From assembly GCF_001280065.1 (NCBI RefSeq), contig NZ_LGEA01000124.1, forward strand, positions 1-40,852: a stretch of 40,852 bases of DNA, in the 5' to 3' direction. The translations under genes were made by a program, and so were the position numbers. The notes beneath the pieces are model-generated. The model searched no databases and was not told the origin of the DNA. It saw nothing but the letters and a program-made list of their open reading frames with translations. The DNA comes from Streptomyces sp. NRRL B-1140. GTDB taxonomy: Bacteria; Actinomycetota; Actinomycetes; Streptomycetales; Streptomycetaceae. Below are positions 31,571 through 40,009 of this stretch, one piece after another; position 1 is the stretch's first letter, and the number at the start of each line of letters is the position of its first letter.

Positions 31571-31705
31571 GGCGGCCGCGGGCGTCAGGGTTGCCTGCCG
31601 CGCGCGGCCGCCGCGGATGGGGGCAGCCGCTGCGTTCGCTTCAGCGGTCGAGGTGCGCGACGAGTGGGGCGCGCCGGTGTCGGGGGAGAGCCCGCGTACG
31701 GTCGT

Positions 31706-32644
31706 CTACGGCCGCGGTGGGCGCAGGACGGGGACGCTGTCGCGGAACGCGGCCGCGTGCTTGTCGATGTCCTGGGGGTCCGGCTCCAGTGAGGCGGCGC
31801 TCAGCAGTTCCCGGTAGTGCTCCTCCAGCTCCGTGAGGGTGTGGACGGAGGAAGCGGTGCCGGCGGGGGAGAAGTCGACCCGGACGTCGCCGTCCTCGAC
31901 GACGAAACGGCCCGCGGCCCCACAGGTGCCGCATTCGGCGCGGTCGCCGCGCAGCACGATCAGGTCGAGGTGGCACATCGGGCAGGTGCCGGGCTCCCCC
32001 AGGAATTGGACCTCGTCGTGGGGGAGACCGAGCTGCCGGGCGACCGCGCCGCCCAGCCGCTCGGCGCGCAGCACAGCCGCTTGGTCGGTGGCTGTGCCGC
32101 CCAGGCCGCCGGGGGTGCGGACTTCCATCTGGTCGGCGACGGCCAGGTGCAGGGGGAAGGCCAGGGCGTGCAGAGTGGGCAGGGTCAGCGTGCGCCAGTG
32201 AGGTGACGGGCAGCCGCCCACGGCGATGAAGCCGGCCACGCGCGGCTTGAGGACCCGCGGATCGGGGGCCGTGTCGAGGCCCAGAAGGACGCGAGGTTCC
32301 TCCTGCTCGGCCGGGCCGTGTTCGCGACGGGCGAGGGCCTCACGGACGAAGACCACGTCCGTGCGCGGACCGAAGGCGCGGTCGATGAGGAGCTTCAGCG
32401 CGCCCGGCGCGCTGCGGGTGTAGGTGGGGGAGCTGACGATCACGCCGTCCGCGTCGAGCAGCCGGTCGCAGAACCAGGCCGCGTCGTCCCCGGCGTCCGC
32501 GGTGGCGGCGGTCACCAGGGACAGGTCGTTCAGCCGCACCATCTCGACGGCTGTCCCCTCGCGCGCGGCCGCTGTGAGCGCGGCCTTCAGCAGGACCTCG
32601 GCACTGCCGTCCTCCTGCCCGCAGGCAAGTCCGAGCAGACGCAT
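31706..32644 (-). CDS. NAD(P)H-dependent FMN reductase-like flavoprotein with C-terminal zinc-ribbon-like motif
   Basis: A 312-aa protein; ATG 32644 is preceded by GAGAGG at eight bases. The N-terminal 170 residues form a flavodoxin-like fold: LLGLACGQEDGSAEVLLKAA for the phosphate loop, and DGVIVSSPTYTRSAPGALK, the segment that contacts the flavin ring. Residues about 225-250 hold CPMCHLDLIVLRGDRAECGTC, two CxxC pairs as in a small zinc ribbon, which is unusual in this family. The gene lies 91 bases after an alpha/beta hydrolase and two genes from a FAD monooxygenase. It may supply reduced flavin or reduce a quinone in that pathway; this is inference. Confidence 0.82.
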   Translation of the reverse strand: MRLLGLACGQEDGSAEVLLKAALTAAAREGTAVEMVRLNDLSLVTAATADAGDDAAWFCDRLLDADGVIVSSPTYTRSAPGALKLLIDRAFGPRTDVVFVREALARREHGPAEQEEPRVLLGLDTAPDPRVLKPRVAGFIAVGGCPSPHWRTLTLPTLHALAFPLHLAVADQMEVRTPGGLGGTATDQAAVLRAERLGGAVARQLGLPHDEVQFLGEPGTCPMCHLDLIVLRGDRAECGTCGAAGRFVVEDGDVRVDFSPAGTASSVHTLTELEEHYRELLSAASLEPDPQDIDKHAAAFRDSVPVLRPPRP

Positions 32645-32735
32645 CGACCACACCTCTCTGTGTTCGGGGGATGAGGGTCGGTCCGCCGGGCCACGCGGGC
32701 TGCGGCGGACCGGACGGGAGCGGAGCGTGGGGCGG

Positions 32736-33629
32736 TCAGCCGCGCAGGGTGGCGGCCAGCCAGTCGGCGCTGCGGGTGACGATCTCGGAGAAGTGGTGCG
32801 AGAGGATCTCGTAGTGCTGGCCCGGGTACTCGATGACCTCCTTCGGGTCGGGGATCCGCTCGTACATCTCGCGGGCCTCCTCGACGGGGGCGACGGTGTC
32901 CTTGGAGGCGAGGATCATCAGGACCGGGGCGGTGATGCGTTCGGCGTAGGCGCGCACCTCCATCTCGAAGATGCGGTCGAGGGTCGAGATGGTGATCTCG
33001 TTCCGGAAGCTGGGCAGGTGGTGGATCATGTTCTCGACGAACTCCAGGCCCTCCTGGTCGCTGAACATGACCGGGTCCCCGGGTTCCGGGACGCCGTGCA
33101 GGCGGATGCTCGCGGCGGGCTCACCGCGGAGCTGGGCCTGACGGTCGGCGGGGATGAGAGCTTCCAGCTCCGCGAGCGTGTCGGCCGGTTGGAGGGTGCG
33201 CGCGCTCCAGCCGCTGACCGGGGGGATGATGCTGACGACGGCTTTGACCCGGCGGTCGGTGGCGGCCGTGAAGAGGGAGTTGGCGCCCCCGATGCTGATG
33301 CCCCACAGGGCGATGCGGCCGGGGTCGACGTCCTCGCGCAGGGTCAGATGGGTGATGACGTCGCGCAGGTCCCGGCACTGCTGCCAGGGATCGAACTGCT
33401 GACGGGGTTCGCCGTCACTGTAACCGGTGTTGCGGTGGTCGTATATCAGGCAGGCCAGACCGGCGTCGGTGAAGCCCTGGGCCATGGCGAACATGGATTC
33501 CGCGGGGCCGCCCAGGCCGCCCTGCAGGATCGCGACGGGCGGGCGTTCGGGGCCGTCGGCCGGGCGGAACAGTTTGCCCCGCAGGGTCAGTTCCGATACG
33601 CGGAACTCGATGTCTTCGGTGACGGGCAT
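32736..33629 (-). CDS. alpha/beta hydrolase
   Basis: A 297-aa protein; ATG 33629 has GGAG five to six bases upstream. The nucleophile elbow is GISIGG (Ser about residue 115), the acid lies in LASKDTVAP (about 240) and the His in GQHYEI (about 270), a complete triad. An ILQGGLGGP segment after the first strands can form the oxyanion hole, and DHRNTGYSDG matches the DUF3887/dienelactone-hydrolase-like group. No signal peptide, so cytoplasmic. It sits between the flavin reductase-like and FAD monooxygenase genes on the same strand, 40 bases after the monooxygenase stop. Hydrolysis of a lactone or ester made by the monooxygenase is plausible. Confidence 0.9.
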   Translation of the reverse strand: MPVTEDIEFRVSELTLRGKLFRPADGPERPPVAILQGGLGGPAESMFAMAQGFTDAGLACLIYDHRNTGYSDGEPRQQFDPWQQCRDLRDVITHLTLREDVDPGRIALWGISIGGANSLFTAATDRRVKAVVSIIPPVSGWSARTLQPADTLAELEALIPADRQAQLRGEPAASIRLHGVPEPGDPVMFSDQEGLEFVENMIHHLPSFRNEITISTLDRIFEMEVRAYAERITAPVLMILASKDTVAPVEEAREMYERIPDPKEVIEYPGQHYEILSHHFSEIVTRSADWLAATLRG

Positions 33630-33669
33630 GGTTCTCCTCGTGGTGCGGCTCGTGGCGGGGAGGCGGCGA

Positions 33670-34890
33670 TCAGGTGTGACTGACGGGGAGGTCGTCGGGC
33701 AGGAAGTCGGTGTCGGCGGCCCGCGGGTCGGCCGAGGCGCGCAGGATGGGGAAGACCTCGGCGCGCATCTCGGTCTCGTACTCGGCCACGGCCTCCGCCA
33801 CGGGAGTGCCGCCGTGGGCGGCGCGCTCCAGGGCCCGGGCGAGTGCCGCGGCGTCGCGCAGTGCCGTGTTGGCGCCGGAGCCGAACGAGGGGGGCATGGC
33901 GTGGATCGCGTCTCCGAGCAGGGTGACGCGGCCGGCCGGCCAGGGATCCGCCGGCTGCAGGTGACGCGTGGACACCGGGAAGATCGTCGACGTGTCGATG
34001 TGCTCGACGAGTCCGGCCAGGGCGGGATCCCAGCCCCGTACCGCGGTGCGCATCAGCGCGTGCAGGGTTTCGGCGGAGCTGTGCCACAGGTCGGGAGCCC
34101 CGGCGGCGACAGGGCTGCCGGGCGGAAGGCCTAGGTTGACCATGATGTAGGGATCGACGGGATCGACGGGGGCGCCGGGCGCCAGTTCGGCCACCGCCTC
34201 GGCGACCGGCCTGCGCGGCCGGTACACGCCGTACGCGAACATCGCGCCGTTCGGCCCCACGGCTGCGGCGAAACCGTCGAACAGTGCCTCGGGCAGACTC
34301 GCCGCCAGATCGTCGGTCAGCGGTGCGGTGGAGTACAGGCCGCGCATTCCGGTGTCCACGACCGGGACACCGGGCAGCAACTGCCTGCGCACGACGGAGT
34401 TGATGCCGTCGGCGCCCACCAGGACGTCCCCGGTCTCGCTCGTGCCGTCGTCGAGCAGCACCCGCACCTTCTCGCCGTCCGTCTCGAAGCCGGTGACGGT
34501 GCTGTCGTAGCGGACGATGTCCTCCAGGCCCAGGCCCATGATCTGGCGCAGCGTGCGCCGGTTGACCGCTGTGTGGGGCCGCCGCGGGTCGTTGGGCGGG
34601 CCGATGTGGGGGCGAGCGCCGAGTTCGCGGGTCTGGTGATCGAGCATGACCATGACCTCACGGCGCGGCGTCTCGCGCGAGGTCTGCATGTAGAGCTCGA
34701 AGAGGTTGTCGGGCAGGCACTGCTGGAGAGCGCGGCCACCCGCGCCGTTCATGTGCAGGCGGTAGCCGGCCCGCCCGATGCCCGGCGCGCTCTCGTGGAC
34801 GGTGCAGCTGATGCCGGCGCGGCGAAGACCCTGCGCCAGACAGAGCCCTCCGATGCCTCCGCCGGCGATCAGGACGTGGAACGACGGCAT
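33670..34890 (-). CDS. FAD-dependent aromatic-type monooxygenase
   Basis: A 406-aa protein of the p-hydroxybenzoate-hydroxylase fold; ATG 34890 has a perfect AAGGAGG seven bases upstream. LIAGGGIGGLCLAQGL (7-22) is the FAD-binding motif, DVLVGADGINSVVRR (about 155-170) the DG motif, and TLLGDAIHAMPPSFGSG (about 322-338) the GD motif. MPP replaces the usual HxxxP order only slightly. Such enzymes hydroxylate aromatic or polyketide rings or perform Baeyer-Villiger-like oxidation with NAD(P)H. It is the first gene of a minus-strand operon facing a LysR gene across a 200-bp region with LysR boxes, so its expression is probably controlled by that regulator. Confidence 0.92.
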   Translation of the reverse strand: MPSFHVLIAGGGIGGLCLAQGLRRAGISCTVHESAPGIGRAGYRLHMNGAGGRALQQCLPDNLFELYMQTSRETPRREVMVMLDHQTRELGARPHIGPPNDPRRPHTAVNRRTLRQIMGLGLEDIVRYDSTVTGFETDGEKVRVLLDDGTSETGDVLVGADGINSVVRRQLLPGVPVVDTGMRGLYSTAPLTDDLAASLPEALFDGFAAAVGPNGAMFAYGVYRPRRPVAEAVAELAPGAPVDPVDPYIMVNLGLPPGSPVAAGAPDLWHSSAETLHALMRTAVRGWDPALAGLVEHIDTSTIFPVSTRHLQPADPWPAGRVTLLGDAIHAMPPSFGSGANTALRDAAALARALERAAHGGTPVAEAVAEYETEMRAEVFPILRASADPRAADTDFLPDDLPVSHT

Positions 34891-35045
34891 TGTCGCCTCC
34901 TTGATGGGCTCGGAACACCTGCATCGATCGGTGCAGGCCCGAGAACGCGAACGTCTGGGGTGGTGGCGGTTCGTCTGACACGAGGTCCCGCCGAGCCGTG
35001 CCACCACTCTTGCGTCCGCCCCGGGATCAGGGAAGCCGAAATCAC

Positions 35046-35078
35046 CTATGCTCGACATAGACCGGGCTGATGATCATC
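35046..35078. promoter_or_regulatory. LysR-type operator sites in the divergent promoter region
   Basis: CTATGCTCGACATAG (35046-35060) is a palindrome with the T-N11-A spacing of LysR boxes. GATGATCATC (35069-35078) is a second perfect palindrome just before the regulator start. Together they fit recruitment and activation half-sites for autoregulation and control of the divergent monooxygenase operon. Confidence 0.7.
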
Positions 35079-35090
35079 TAGGTGGGTGCC

Positions 35091-35999
35091 GTGACGCTGG
35101 ACCTCAACCTGCTGCCACCGCTGGACGCGCTCCTCCAGGAGCGCAGTGTGACGCGCGCAGCACAACGGCTCGGTCTGAGCCAGCCCACGCTGAGCGCGGC
35201 CCTGGCCCGGCTGCGCCGGCACTACGGCGACGAACTCCTCGTCAGGGTGGGCAACAGCTACGAGCTGACCCCTCTGGCGGAACGACTGGTGGAACACACC
35301 GAGCAGGCCCTGAGCTGGGCGGACCGGGTTCTCCAGACGCGCCCCGGCTTCGATCCCACCCAGGCCCGGCACGAGTTCACCGTGATCATGGCCGACTGTC
35401 AGCTGCCCACGTTCGGGCGGGCCTTGGCCGACCTGGTCGGCACCGCCGCGCCGAACGTGCGGCTGCGGTTCCAGCACAGCACCGAACGGGTCGTGCAGCA
35501 GGCGCTGGACAACCTGCGCACGGTGGACGCCCTCGTCCTGCCCCAGGGCATCCTGTCGAACATCCCCACCTTCGACCTCTACAAGGACCGCTGGGTGTGC
35601 GTCGTGTCCGCCGACCGCGCCCCGGCCGTCCTCGGGCGGCAGGAACTGTCGGAACGCCCTTGGGTGTTGCCCTACCGTCACCCGTCACCGGTCTTCTCCC
35701 CCCTGAACCGCCTGCACGCCGAGGGCATCGAACCGCGCGCGGAGATCGTCACGGAGAACTTCCTGGCCATTCCCCACCTGGTCGCGGGGACCGACCGGAT
35801 CGGCCTGATGCCCGAGCGGGTCGCGATCCCCGACCTCTCCGGACAACCGATCACCGTCGTCCAACCCGGCTTCGAGATCGGCCACTTGGTGGAGTCCCTG
35901 TGGTGGCATCCCCTCCATGAGCGGGAACCGGCCCACATGTGGCTGCGCCGCATGGCCGCTCAGGCCGGGCAGGCAGTCGAGAGCGGCCCCGTGGTGTGA
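35091..35999 (+). CDS. LysR family transcriptional regulator
   Basis: A 302-aa regulator. I start at GTG 35091 because GGTGG lies five bases upstream; GTG 35082 in the same frame is less likely. The helix-turn-helix is residues about 18-40 (SVTRAAQRLGLSQPTLSAAL), followed by the LRRHYGDELLVR linker of the NodD-like subgroup. The effector domain starts near 90 (EFTVIMADCQLPTFGRALAD). It diverges from the FAD monooxygenase, the classic LysR arrangement. The ligand is not predictable, but the NodD/LinR-like subgroup often senses aromatic compounds. Confidence 0.93.
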   Translation: MTLDLNLLPPLDALLQERSVTRAAQRLGLSQPTLSAALARLRRHYGDELLVRVGNSYELTPLAERLVEHTEQALSWADRVLQTRPGFDPTQARHEFTVIMADCQLPTFGRALADLVGTAAPNVRLRFQHSTERVVQQALDNLRTVDALVLPQGILSNIPTFDLYKDRWVCVVSADRAPAVLGRQELSERPWVLPYRHPSPVFSPLNRLHAEGIEPRAEIVTENFLAIPHLVAGTDRIGLMPERVAIPDLSGQPITVVQPGFEIGHLVESLWWHPLHEREPAHMWLRRMAAQAGQAVESGPVV

Positions 36000-36215
36000 G
36001 GACGTGCCCTTGGGCGGGGGGCGGGAGGTGTACAGCCACCGGTCGGCATCGAGCGCGGGCACCCCGGTGTCGGCCCTTGCGGCGATCCGGTCCGGCTCCG
36101 GGCATGGAACCGGCGGTCACCAGGGGGGCCGCCGCGCTCGCCCGCGCCCTGCCGTCCGGTGCCGACGACGACCGCGTGGCAGTCAGGTCCGGCGAGAACC
36201 TCCCATCTCTGGATG

Positions 36216-37421
36216 TCACGCGATGTCCTGATCGGATGCGGTGGTTACAGGAGTGCCGGTGGTGGAGGCGGCAGACGCGGCCGGGGCATGGACCGCGGGC
36301 GAATGATAGGCGTCGCTGATGGCCCGGAGCCTGTCGACCTCGACGTCGAAGTCGAAATCCGCAGGGAGCTGGGGACTCGGTTGCGCATTGCCTGCCGGTG
36401 CCGGTGATGTGCCGGCGAGCTTGGCGGCAACGGCCGTGTGCAGCCAGATGGCCTCGGCCAGGGCGGACCTCTGATCGGGGGTGGGTTCGTGCTGGTCGGC
36501 TGCAGCGTCGGCTCGTTCGCGAAGGTCCGGTGAGGCATAGCCTGCCAGCACCAGAGTGGCGTCACGGATCTCGATCACTGCTCGGTGCAGCCGGACCCGC
36601 GGGCCGGGACGCATGGACTGGATGTCCAACACGACGTGGGGAACGGCCCTGGTGAGCACTGCCCACAGTGGACGGATGTCTCGCAGCGACCGCCAGTCAC
36701 GCAGCACACGCCACCGGACGCCGATGGCAGGTATGGAACTTCCCAGGATGATCAGCGAGATGGAGGTGTACTGGAGGATGTCGGCGACCTGGTTGGTCCA
36801 CGCGGCCTCGATGCCGGTGTGCGACAGGCCCAACAGCATCAGGATGGTGCGGAAGAGGCTGTACAGCAGTCCGAAGGCACTGCCCGCCCCGAGTGTCCGC
36901 AGGCCCCAGCGCAGCCATCGGGCGCCCGCATGTCTGCTGCTTCCCCAGAACAGCCGAGTGGCCACAGCCATGGCCAGCGCGAGAGACCCGAAGCAGACCA
37001 TGTAGTAGGCGGTGCCCGAGGCAGACCCCATGTTCGTCTCGAAGAAGTTGTCAGATTCCTCTGGCCGAGAGGTGAACGCGAAGAGGACAGCCAGTGACGT
37101 CATGGTGATCGCGGATGCCGGAATGAGGACTCGGCGTAAGCCGGAGGCGGACTCGGGCCGGGTGATAACGGTGACAAAGTCAAGAATCGCGGCGGATGCG
37201 ACGATGCCGAACAGGTTCTTGCCCAGGGTGGCCAAGTTGTGGACGCCGCACAAGGCGTCAGCCGCGTGCATGACGGCCGGCACCCCGAGGGTCATCGCCA
37301 CCGCAATCGACGCGAAGGCGACGCACAGTGCACGCTGCCTGGGTGTGCGGATGGCGCCGGGCAGGCGCCAGGCCGCCACGGCCCACAGCATGATCAGAGT
37401 GATGCCCTTTACAGCTGTCAC
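36216..37421 (-). CDS. seven-helix membrane protein, MAB_1171c-like family
   Basis: A 401-aa protein. The first about 235 residues carry seven hydrophobic segments (from GITLIMLWAVAAWRL to ISLIILGSSIPAIGV), followed by a cytoplasmic domain with IRPLWAVLTRAVPHVVLD, then VRLHRAVIEIRDATLVL, and a low-complexity tail. This layout matches the family annotated as MAB_1171c-type putative transporters, whose genes habitually follow an XRE regulator and an ImmA/IrrE protease in Streptomyces. GTG 37421 overlaps the protease stop (GTGA). A signalling or transport role is unproven in the family. It converges on the LysR gene across 216 bases in which I see no clear gene. Confidence 0.8.
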   Translation of the reverse strand: MTAVKGITLIMLWAVAAWRLPGAIRTPRQRALCVAFASIAVAMTLGVPAVMHAADALCGVHNLATLGKNLFGIVASAAILDFVTVITRPESASGLRRVLIPASAITMTSLAVLFAFTSRPEESDNFFETNMGSASGTAYYMVCFGSLALAMAVATRLFWGSSRHAGARWLRWGLRTLGAGSAFGLLYSLFRTILMLLGLSHTGIEAAWTNQVADILQYTSISLIILGSSIPAIGVRWRVLRDWRSLRDIRPLWAVLTRAVPHVVLDIQSMRPGPRVRLHRAVIEIRDATLVLAGYASPDLRERADAAADQHEPTPDQRSALAEAIWLHTAVAAKLAGTSPAPAGNAQPSPQLPADFDFDVEVDRLRAISDAYHSPAVHAPAASAASTTGTPVTTASDQDIA

Positions 37422-38101
37422 GTCCTTCCCCCTGGGTGGCCGAGAGCGTCGTTGAGGCGGGCAAGGACGTCCGACGCGTCGTCTGACGTAGAGATGGCCT
37501 CGTTGCGGCTGGCGCGTTCAAGGATGAGGGTTGCCAGGGTCTCTGCCTCCTCCTCCTGCCGGTCCATGAACTTGGTGCGGCCCAGAAGGTGAAGGATGCG
37601 GTCGGTGGACAGCCCCAGTTCGATGTCGCTGGACGTGGGTCTGGTGGCGGCCACTTTGATCCGGGCGGCCTCGGCACGCATAGCCTTGGCGATGGATGAA
37701 TCGGGATGCGATCCCTCTTCGAAGTCGCTGGTGCACGCCAGAAAACGCCGGAAGTGCTCCGAGACGGTGACGAGTTCCTCGTCGGCATCACCGCTGACGT
37801 GCAGCTGAGGCGAGACGTGGCCGAGCAGCATGTGGGCGATCTCGTGCAGGACGATCTGGATCTTGAGTATGTCCGCGGCCCCGGCCTCGTAGAACACCAG
37901 ATCCGCCGTGTCGAGGCCCACCCAGATGCCGCACGGCAGGTCGGTACCAGCCGGGCCGTCGAGGGGAAGTACGAGGAGCGGACGTCCTCGTTGTGCAGAG
38001 ATGTTCGCGCAGAAGACCTCCAGGTTGAACGGCTGAGGGATGATCAGCCCGTCCGCAACTTCCGTGTGCACGACGCCGCGCCCGCGCCTCCACCACCTCA
38101 T
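37418..38101 (-). CDS. ImmA/IrrE-type metallopeptidase
   Basis: A 227-aa protein. IVLHEIAHMLLGH near residue 95 is the zinc HExxH motif. An N-terminal FNLEVFCANISAQRGRP segment is typical of the DUF955-like regulators that accompany XRE proteins. ATG 38101 has GGGGGAG six bases upstream; an earlier ATG at 38119 lacks such a site. The open frame upstream is non-coding in character. ImmA proteases cleave or bind a partner repressor to switch promoters. The partner here would be the XRE protein encoded 79 bases upstream in the same operon. The stop overlaps the membrane protein start. Confidence 0.87.
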   Translation of the reverse strand: MRWWRRGRGVVHTEVADGLIIPQPFNLEVFCANISAQRGRPLLVLPLDGPAGTDLPCGIWVGLDTADLVFYEAGAADILKIQIVLHEIAHMLLGHVSPQLHVSGDADEELVTVSEHFRRFLACTSDFEEGSHPDSSIAKAMRAEAARIKVAATRPTSSDIELGLSTDRILHLLGRTKFMDRQEEEAETLATLILERASRNEAISTSDDASDVLARLNDALGHPGGRT

Positions 38102-38180
38102 ACTTGGCTCCCCCGCCATTTCCCGGCACAGACACAGGCACAGTCCGGTCGGACACTCGCGCCGATACGGTGCTTGCGAA

Positions 38181-38690
38181 CTACCCGCGACGATGTCTCG
38201 ACGGGGGAAGCTTGACCTCGGACAGACCCTCGGCTTGACGGAACCCCTCGACGATGCTCTTGATTCCGCGAATCGACCGAGCTGACAAGCCGCCGAGGCG
38301 GAACGCCACGGCGCGAACCTCGTGGTCCTGCAGGACGTCGGCAAGTTCATCGGCGGCTTCGGCCGCTTCAGCGCTCTCCTTGATCTCCCGGATCCGGTCC
38401 TCAACGGCTTCTGAGACGTCGTCATCAAGGAAGTAGGCGGTCGGCACGCCGAAGAAGTCAGCCAGTGCGCGGAGCGAGTCGACGCTGGGGTTGGTGACCT
38501 TGCCGGTACGGATCGCCTGGACGGTGCCGTGGGAGACCGTGGGGTCTCCTTCGCCGGCACGGTCCCTGATCAGTTCGGCGATCTCGTGGTACGTGAAGGG
38601 CCCACGTCCCGCGGGATGGATCGCGCCGATTAGGTAGTCCAGTCTCTGAGCAATCGTACGCCGACTGTTCGCCGAGCCCCTGCCGCTCAT
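38181..38690 (-). CDS. XRE-family transcriptional regulator
   Basis: A 169-aa protein. The helix-turn-helix spans about 33-80: TYHEIAELIRDRAGEGDPTV, SHGTVQAIRTGKVTNPSVDS, then LRALADFFGVPTAYFLDDD, the end of the domain. The remaining helices (EAVEDRIREIKESAEAAEAA...) could mediate dimerisation and protease contact. ATG 38690 has GGAGG about nine bases upstream. It heads a three-gene operon with the ImmA-like protease and the seven-helix protein. CTAG palindromes in the upstream region are candidate operators, and a perfect hairpin sits in the leader. Confidence 0.9.
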   Translation of the reverse strand: MSGRGSANSRRTIAQRLDYLIGAIHPAGRGPFTYHEIAELIRDRAGEGDPTVSHGTVQAIRTGKVTNPSVDSLRALADFFGVPTAYFLDDDVSEAVEDRIREIKESAEAAEAADELADVLQDHEVRAVAFRLGGLSARSIRGIKSIVEGFRQAEGLSEVKLPPSRHRRG

Positions 38691-38717
38691 CCGTCAGCCT
38701 CCCTCCGCCTGTGTGGT

Positions 38718-38739
38718 CGCGGACGGGTGTCCGTCCGCG
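38718..38739. promoter_or_regulatory. perfect 9-bp hairpin in the XRE leader
   Basis: CGCGGACGG, loop GTGT, CCGTCCGCG, located 28 bases upstream of the XRE start codon. It could be an operator palindrome or an RNA hairpin affecting translation. Confidence 0.5.
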
Positions 38740-38756
38740 TCTCATTGTCTCCTTCG

Positions 38757-39057
38757 CTAGATATGGTCGCAACCAACCTCAGATTCGCATCAAATTTACT
38801 TGACAGGCCGGAGTGGTCGCCGCGTACATTCACCTCGCGTCTAGCCAACTAGCGCGACGGTAGGAGGCGTCTAGTTTCCAAGATGCGTCGCATGGTGCGC
38901 TCGAGGAGTGCCGGCCAGAGGTCTCTGTGCTGAAGCACTTGGGCTTTCGCCTGGTGCGGCGAGAGTGCGCACCGAACGCCGCGCCGGTGTGTGTCGTCTT
39001 GTTGCGGTACGTAGCCGCATCGGCACGGAGAGGTGCGCGGAGCGTCTAGTTCGCTAG
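38757..39057. promoter_or_regulatory. cluster of CTAG sites, candidate XRE operators
   Basis: CTAGCCAACTAG (38841-38852) and CTAGTTCGCTAG (39046-39057) are spaced inverted CTAG pairs. A single CTAG lies at 38871-38874 and another at 38757-38760. Three of the sites share GCGTCTAG (38837, 38867, 39042). CTAG is a rare tetramer in this GC-rich DNA, so six in 300 bases between two regulator genes is notable. Confidence 0.6.
38800..38830 (+). promoter_or_regulatory. candidate plus-strand promoter
   Basis: TTGACA (38800-38805), 18-19 bases, then (G)TACATT ending at 38830. It reads toward the SARP gene 385 bases downstream and overlaps the edge of the first CTAG palindrome, so repression by the XRE protein is possible. 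Confidence 0.5.
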
Positions 39058-39214
39058 GCGGGTCTATTCGGGGGGCGCTGGGCTGAGGGTCGGAGCTTCG
39101 GGCTTACGAACACGGACGGAGGGGCGGGGCGCTCCGCCGAAACGTTTGGGCTCGACAGCGTGCAACCGTGCGGATTTACGCGATGTTTCCACAGGGTCAC
39201 ATTACGGGGGAAAG
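38831..39214 (+). other. 384-bp leader/intergenic region before the SARP gene
   Basis: It contains the CTAG palindromes listed separately, and I find no convincing gene. A long leader from the 38800 promoter or a nearer, unseen promoter would be needed to express the SARP gene. Short A/T-rich stretches just before the start (TTTCCACAGGGTCACATTACG) could hold a -10 element. Confidence 0.4.
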
Positions 39215-40009
39215 ATGCAGTTTCAGATACTCGGACCATTGGAAATCGAAACGAAAGACGGGCAGCGCGTAAGCCCTCGAGCGCTCAAGCTGCGCTCACT
39301 CCTGGCTTACCTGTGCATGCACAGCACACGGCCCGTTTCGATGGACCGCCTCATCGAAGCCCTCTGGTCCGGGACGCCTCCACAGAGCGCCACCACAGCG
39401 CTGCACGTGTACGTTTCGCAGCTGCGGAAATATCTGTCGAGCGTGGGAGTCGATCCCAAGCTGATCGTCACGCAGCCGCCCGGGTACCGGCTGGACCTGT
39501 GCAGCCAGACGCTTGACCTGCGCCGATTCGAGTCCCTGCTGTGCCACTTCCGCAGCCTCCACGCGCAGGACCAGCTTGAGGAGGCGGCGGAGGCCCTCAA
39601 CGCGGCCCTGGCTTTGTGGCGCGGTCCGGCCCTCGAAGATCTTCACGCGGTGCCCTTTTTCCACAATCTGTGCCGGCAGTTGAACGAGAAGCGCGCCTTC
39701 GCTTACGAGCAGAAATTCGAGATCGAACTCAAGCTCGGACGTCACAACTCACTGATCGGTGAACTCTACTCGCTCATTGATGAGCAGCCGACCCGCGAGA
39801 ATCTCTACTGGCACCTGATGATCGCTCTTTATCGCAGCGGTCGCATCGCGGAATCGCTCGCAGAGTACGGCAGGATTCGAAAGACCCTCGTTCAGGACCT
39901 GGGGGTCGAGCCCGGGCTGAAGTTGCAGAAGTTGCATCGAGCAATTCTTGCGCGAGAGGCGTGGCTGGACGACTCGTGGGACGACGTGAGGTCCGCGTAC
40001 GCCTGCTGA
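39215..40009 (+). CDS. SARP-family transcriptional activator
   Basis: A 264-aa Streptomyces antibiotic regulatory protein of the short type. ATG 39215 has GGGGG six to ten bases upstream. Residues 1-95 form the OmpR-like winged helix (MQFQILGPLEIETKDG, RALKLRSLLAYLCMH, TTALHVYVSQLRKYLSS, PPGYRLDL). About 100-250 is the bacterial transcriptional activation (BTAD) domain (LDLRRFESLLCHFRSL, EALNAALALWRGPALEDL, RENLYWHLMIALYRSGR, ELG-like VQDLGVEPGLKLQKLH). It has no ATPase or TPR extension. These proteins switch on biosynthetic clusters by binding heptameric repeats at -35. The downstream ccr gene is a likely member of its cluster. Confidence 0.95.
   Translation: MQFQILGPLEIETKDGQRVSPRALKLRSLLAYLCMHSTRPVSMDRLIEALWSGTPPQSATTALHVYVSQLRKYLSSVGVDPKLIVTQPPGYRLDLCSQTLDLRRFESLLCHFRSLHAQDQLEEAAEALNAALALWRGPALEDLHAVPFFHNLCRQLNEKRAFAYEQKFEIELKLGRHNSLIGELYSLIDEQPTRENLYWHLMIALYRSGRIAESLAEYGRIRKTLVQDLGVEPGLKLQKLHRAILAREAWLDDSWDDVRSAYAC

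Noticed and set aside
36000..36215. Short plus-strand frame MEPAVTRGAAALARALP...VAVRSGE
   Set aside because: Looks vaguely like a polyketide or dehydrogenase scrap, but it is short with no start context and no secure family.
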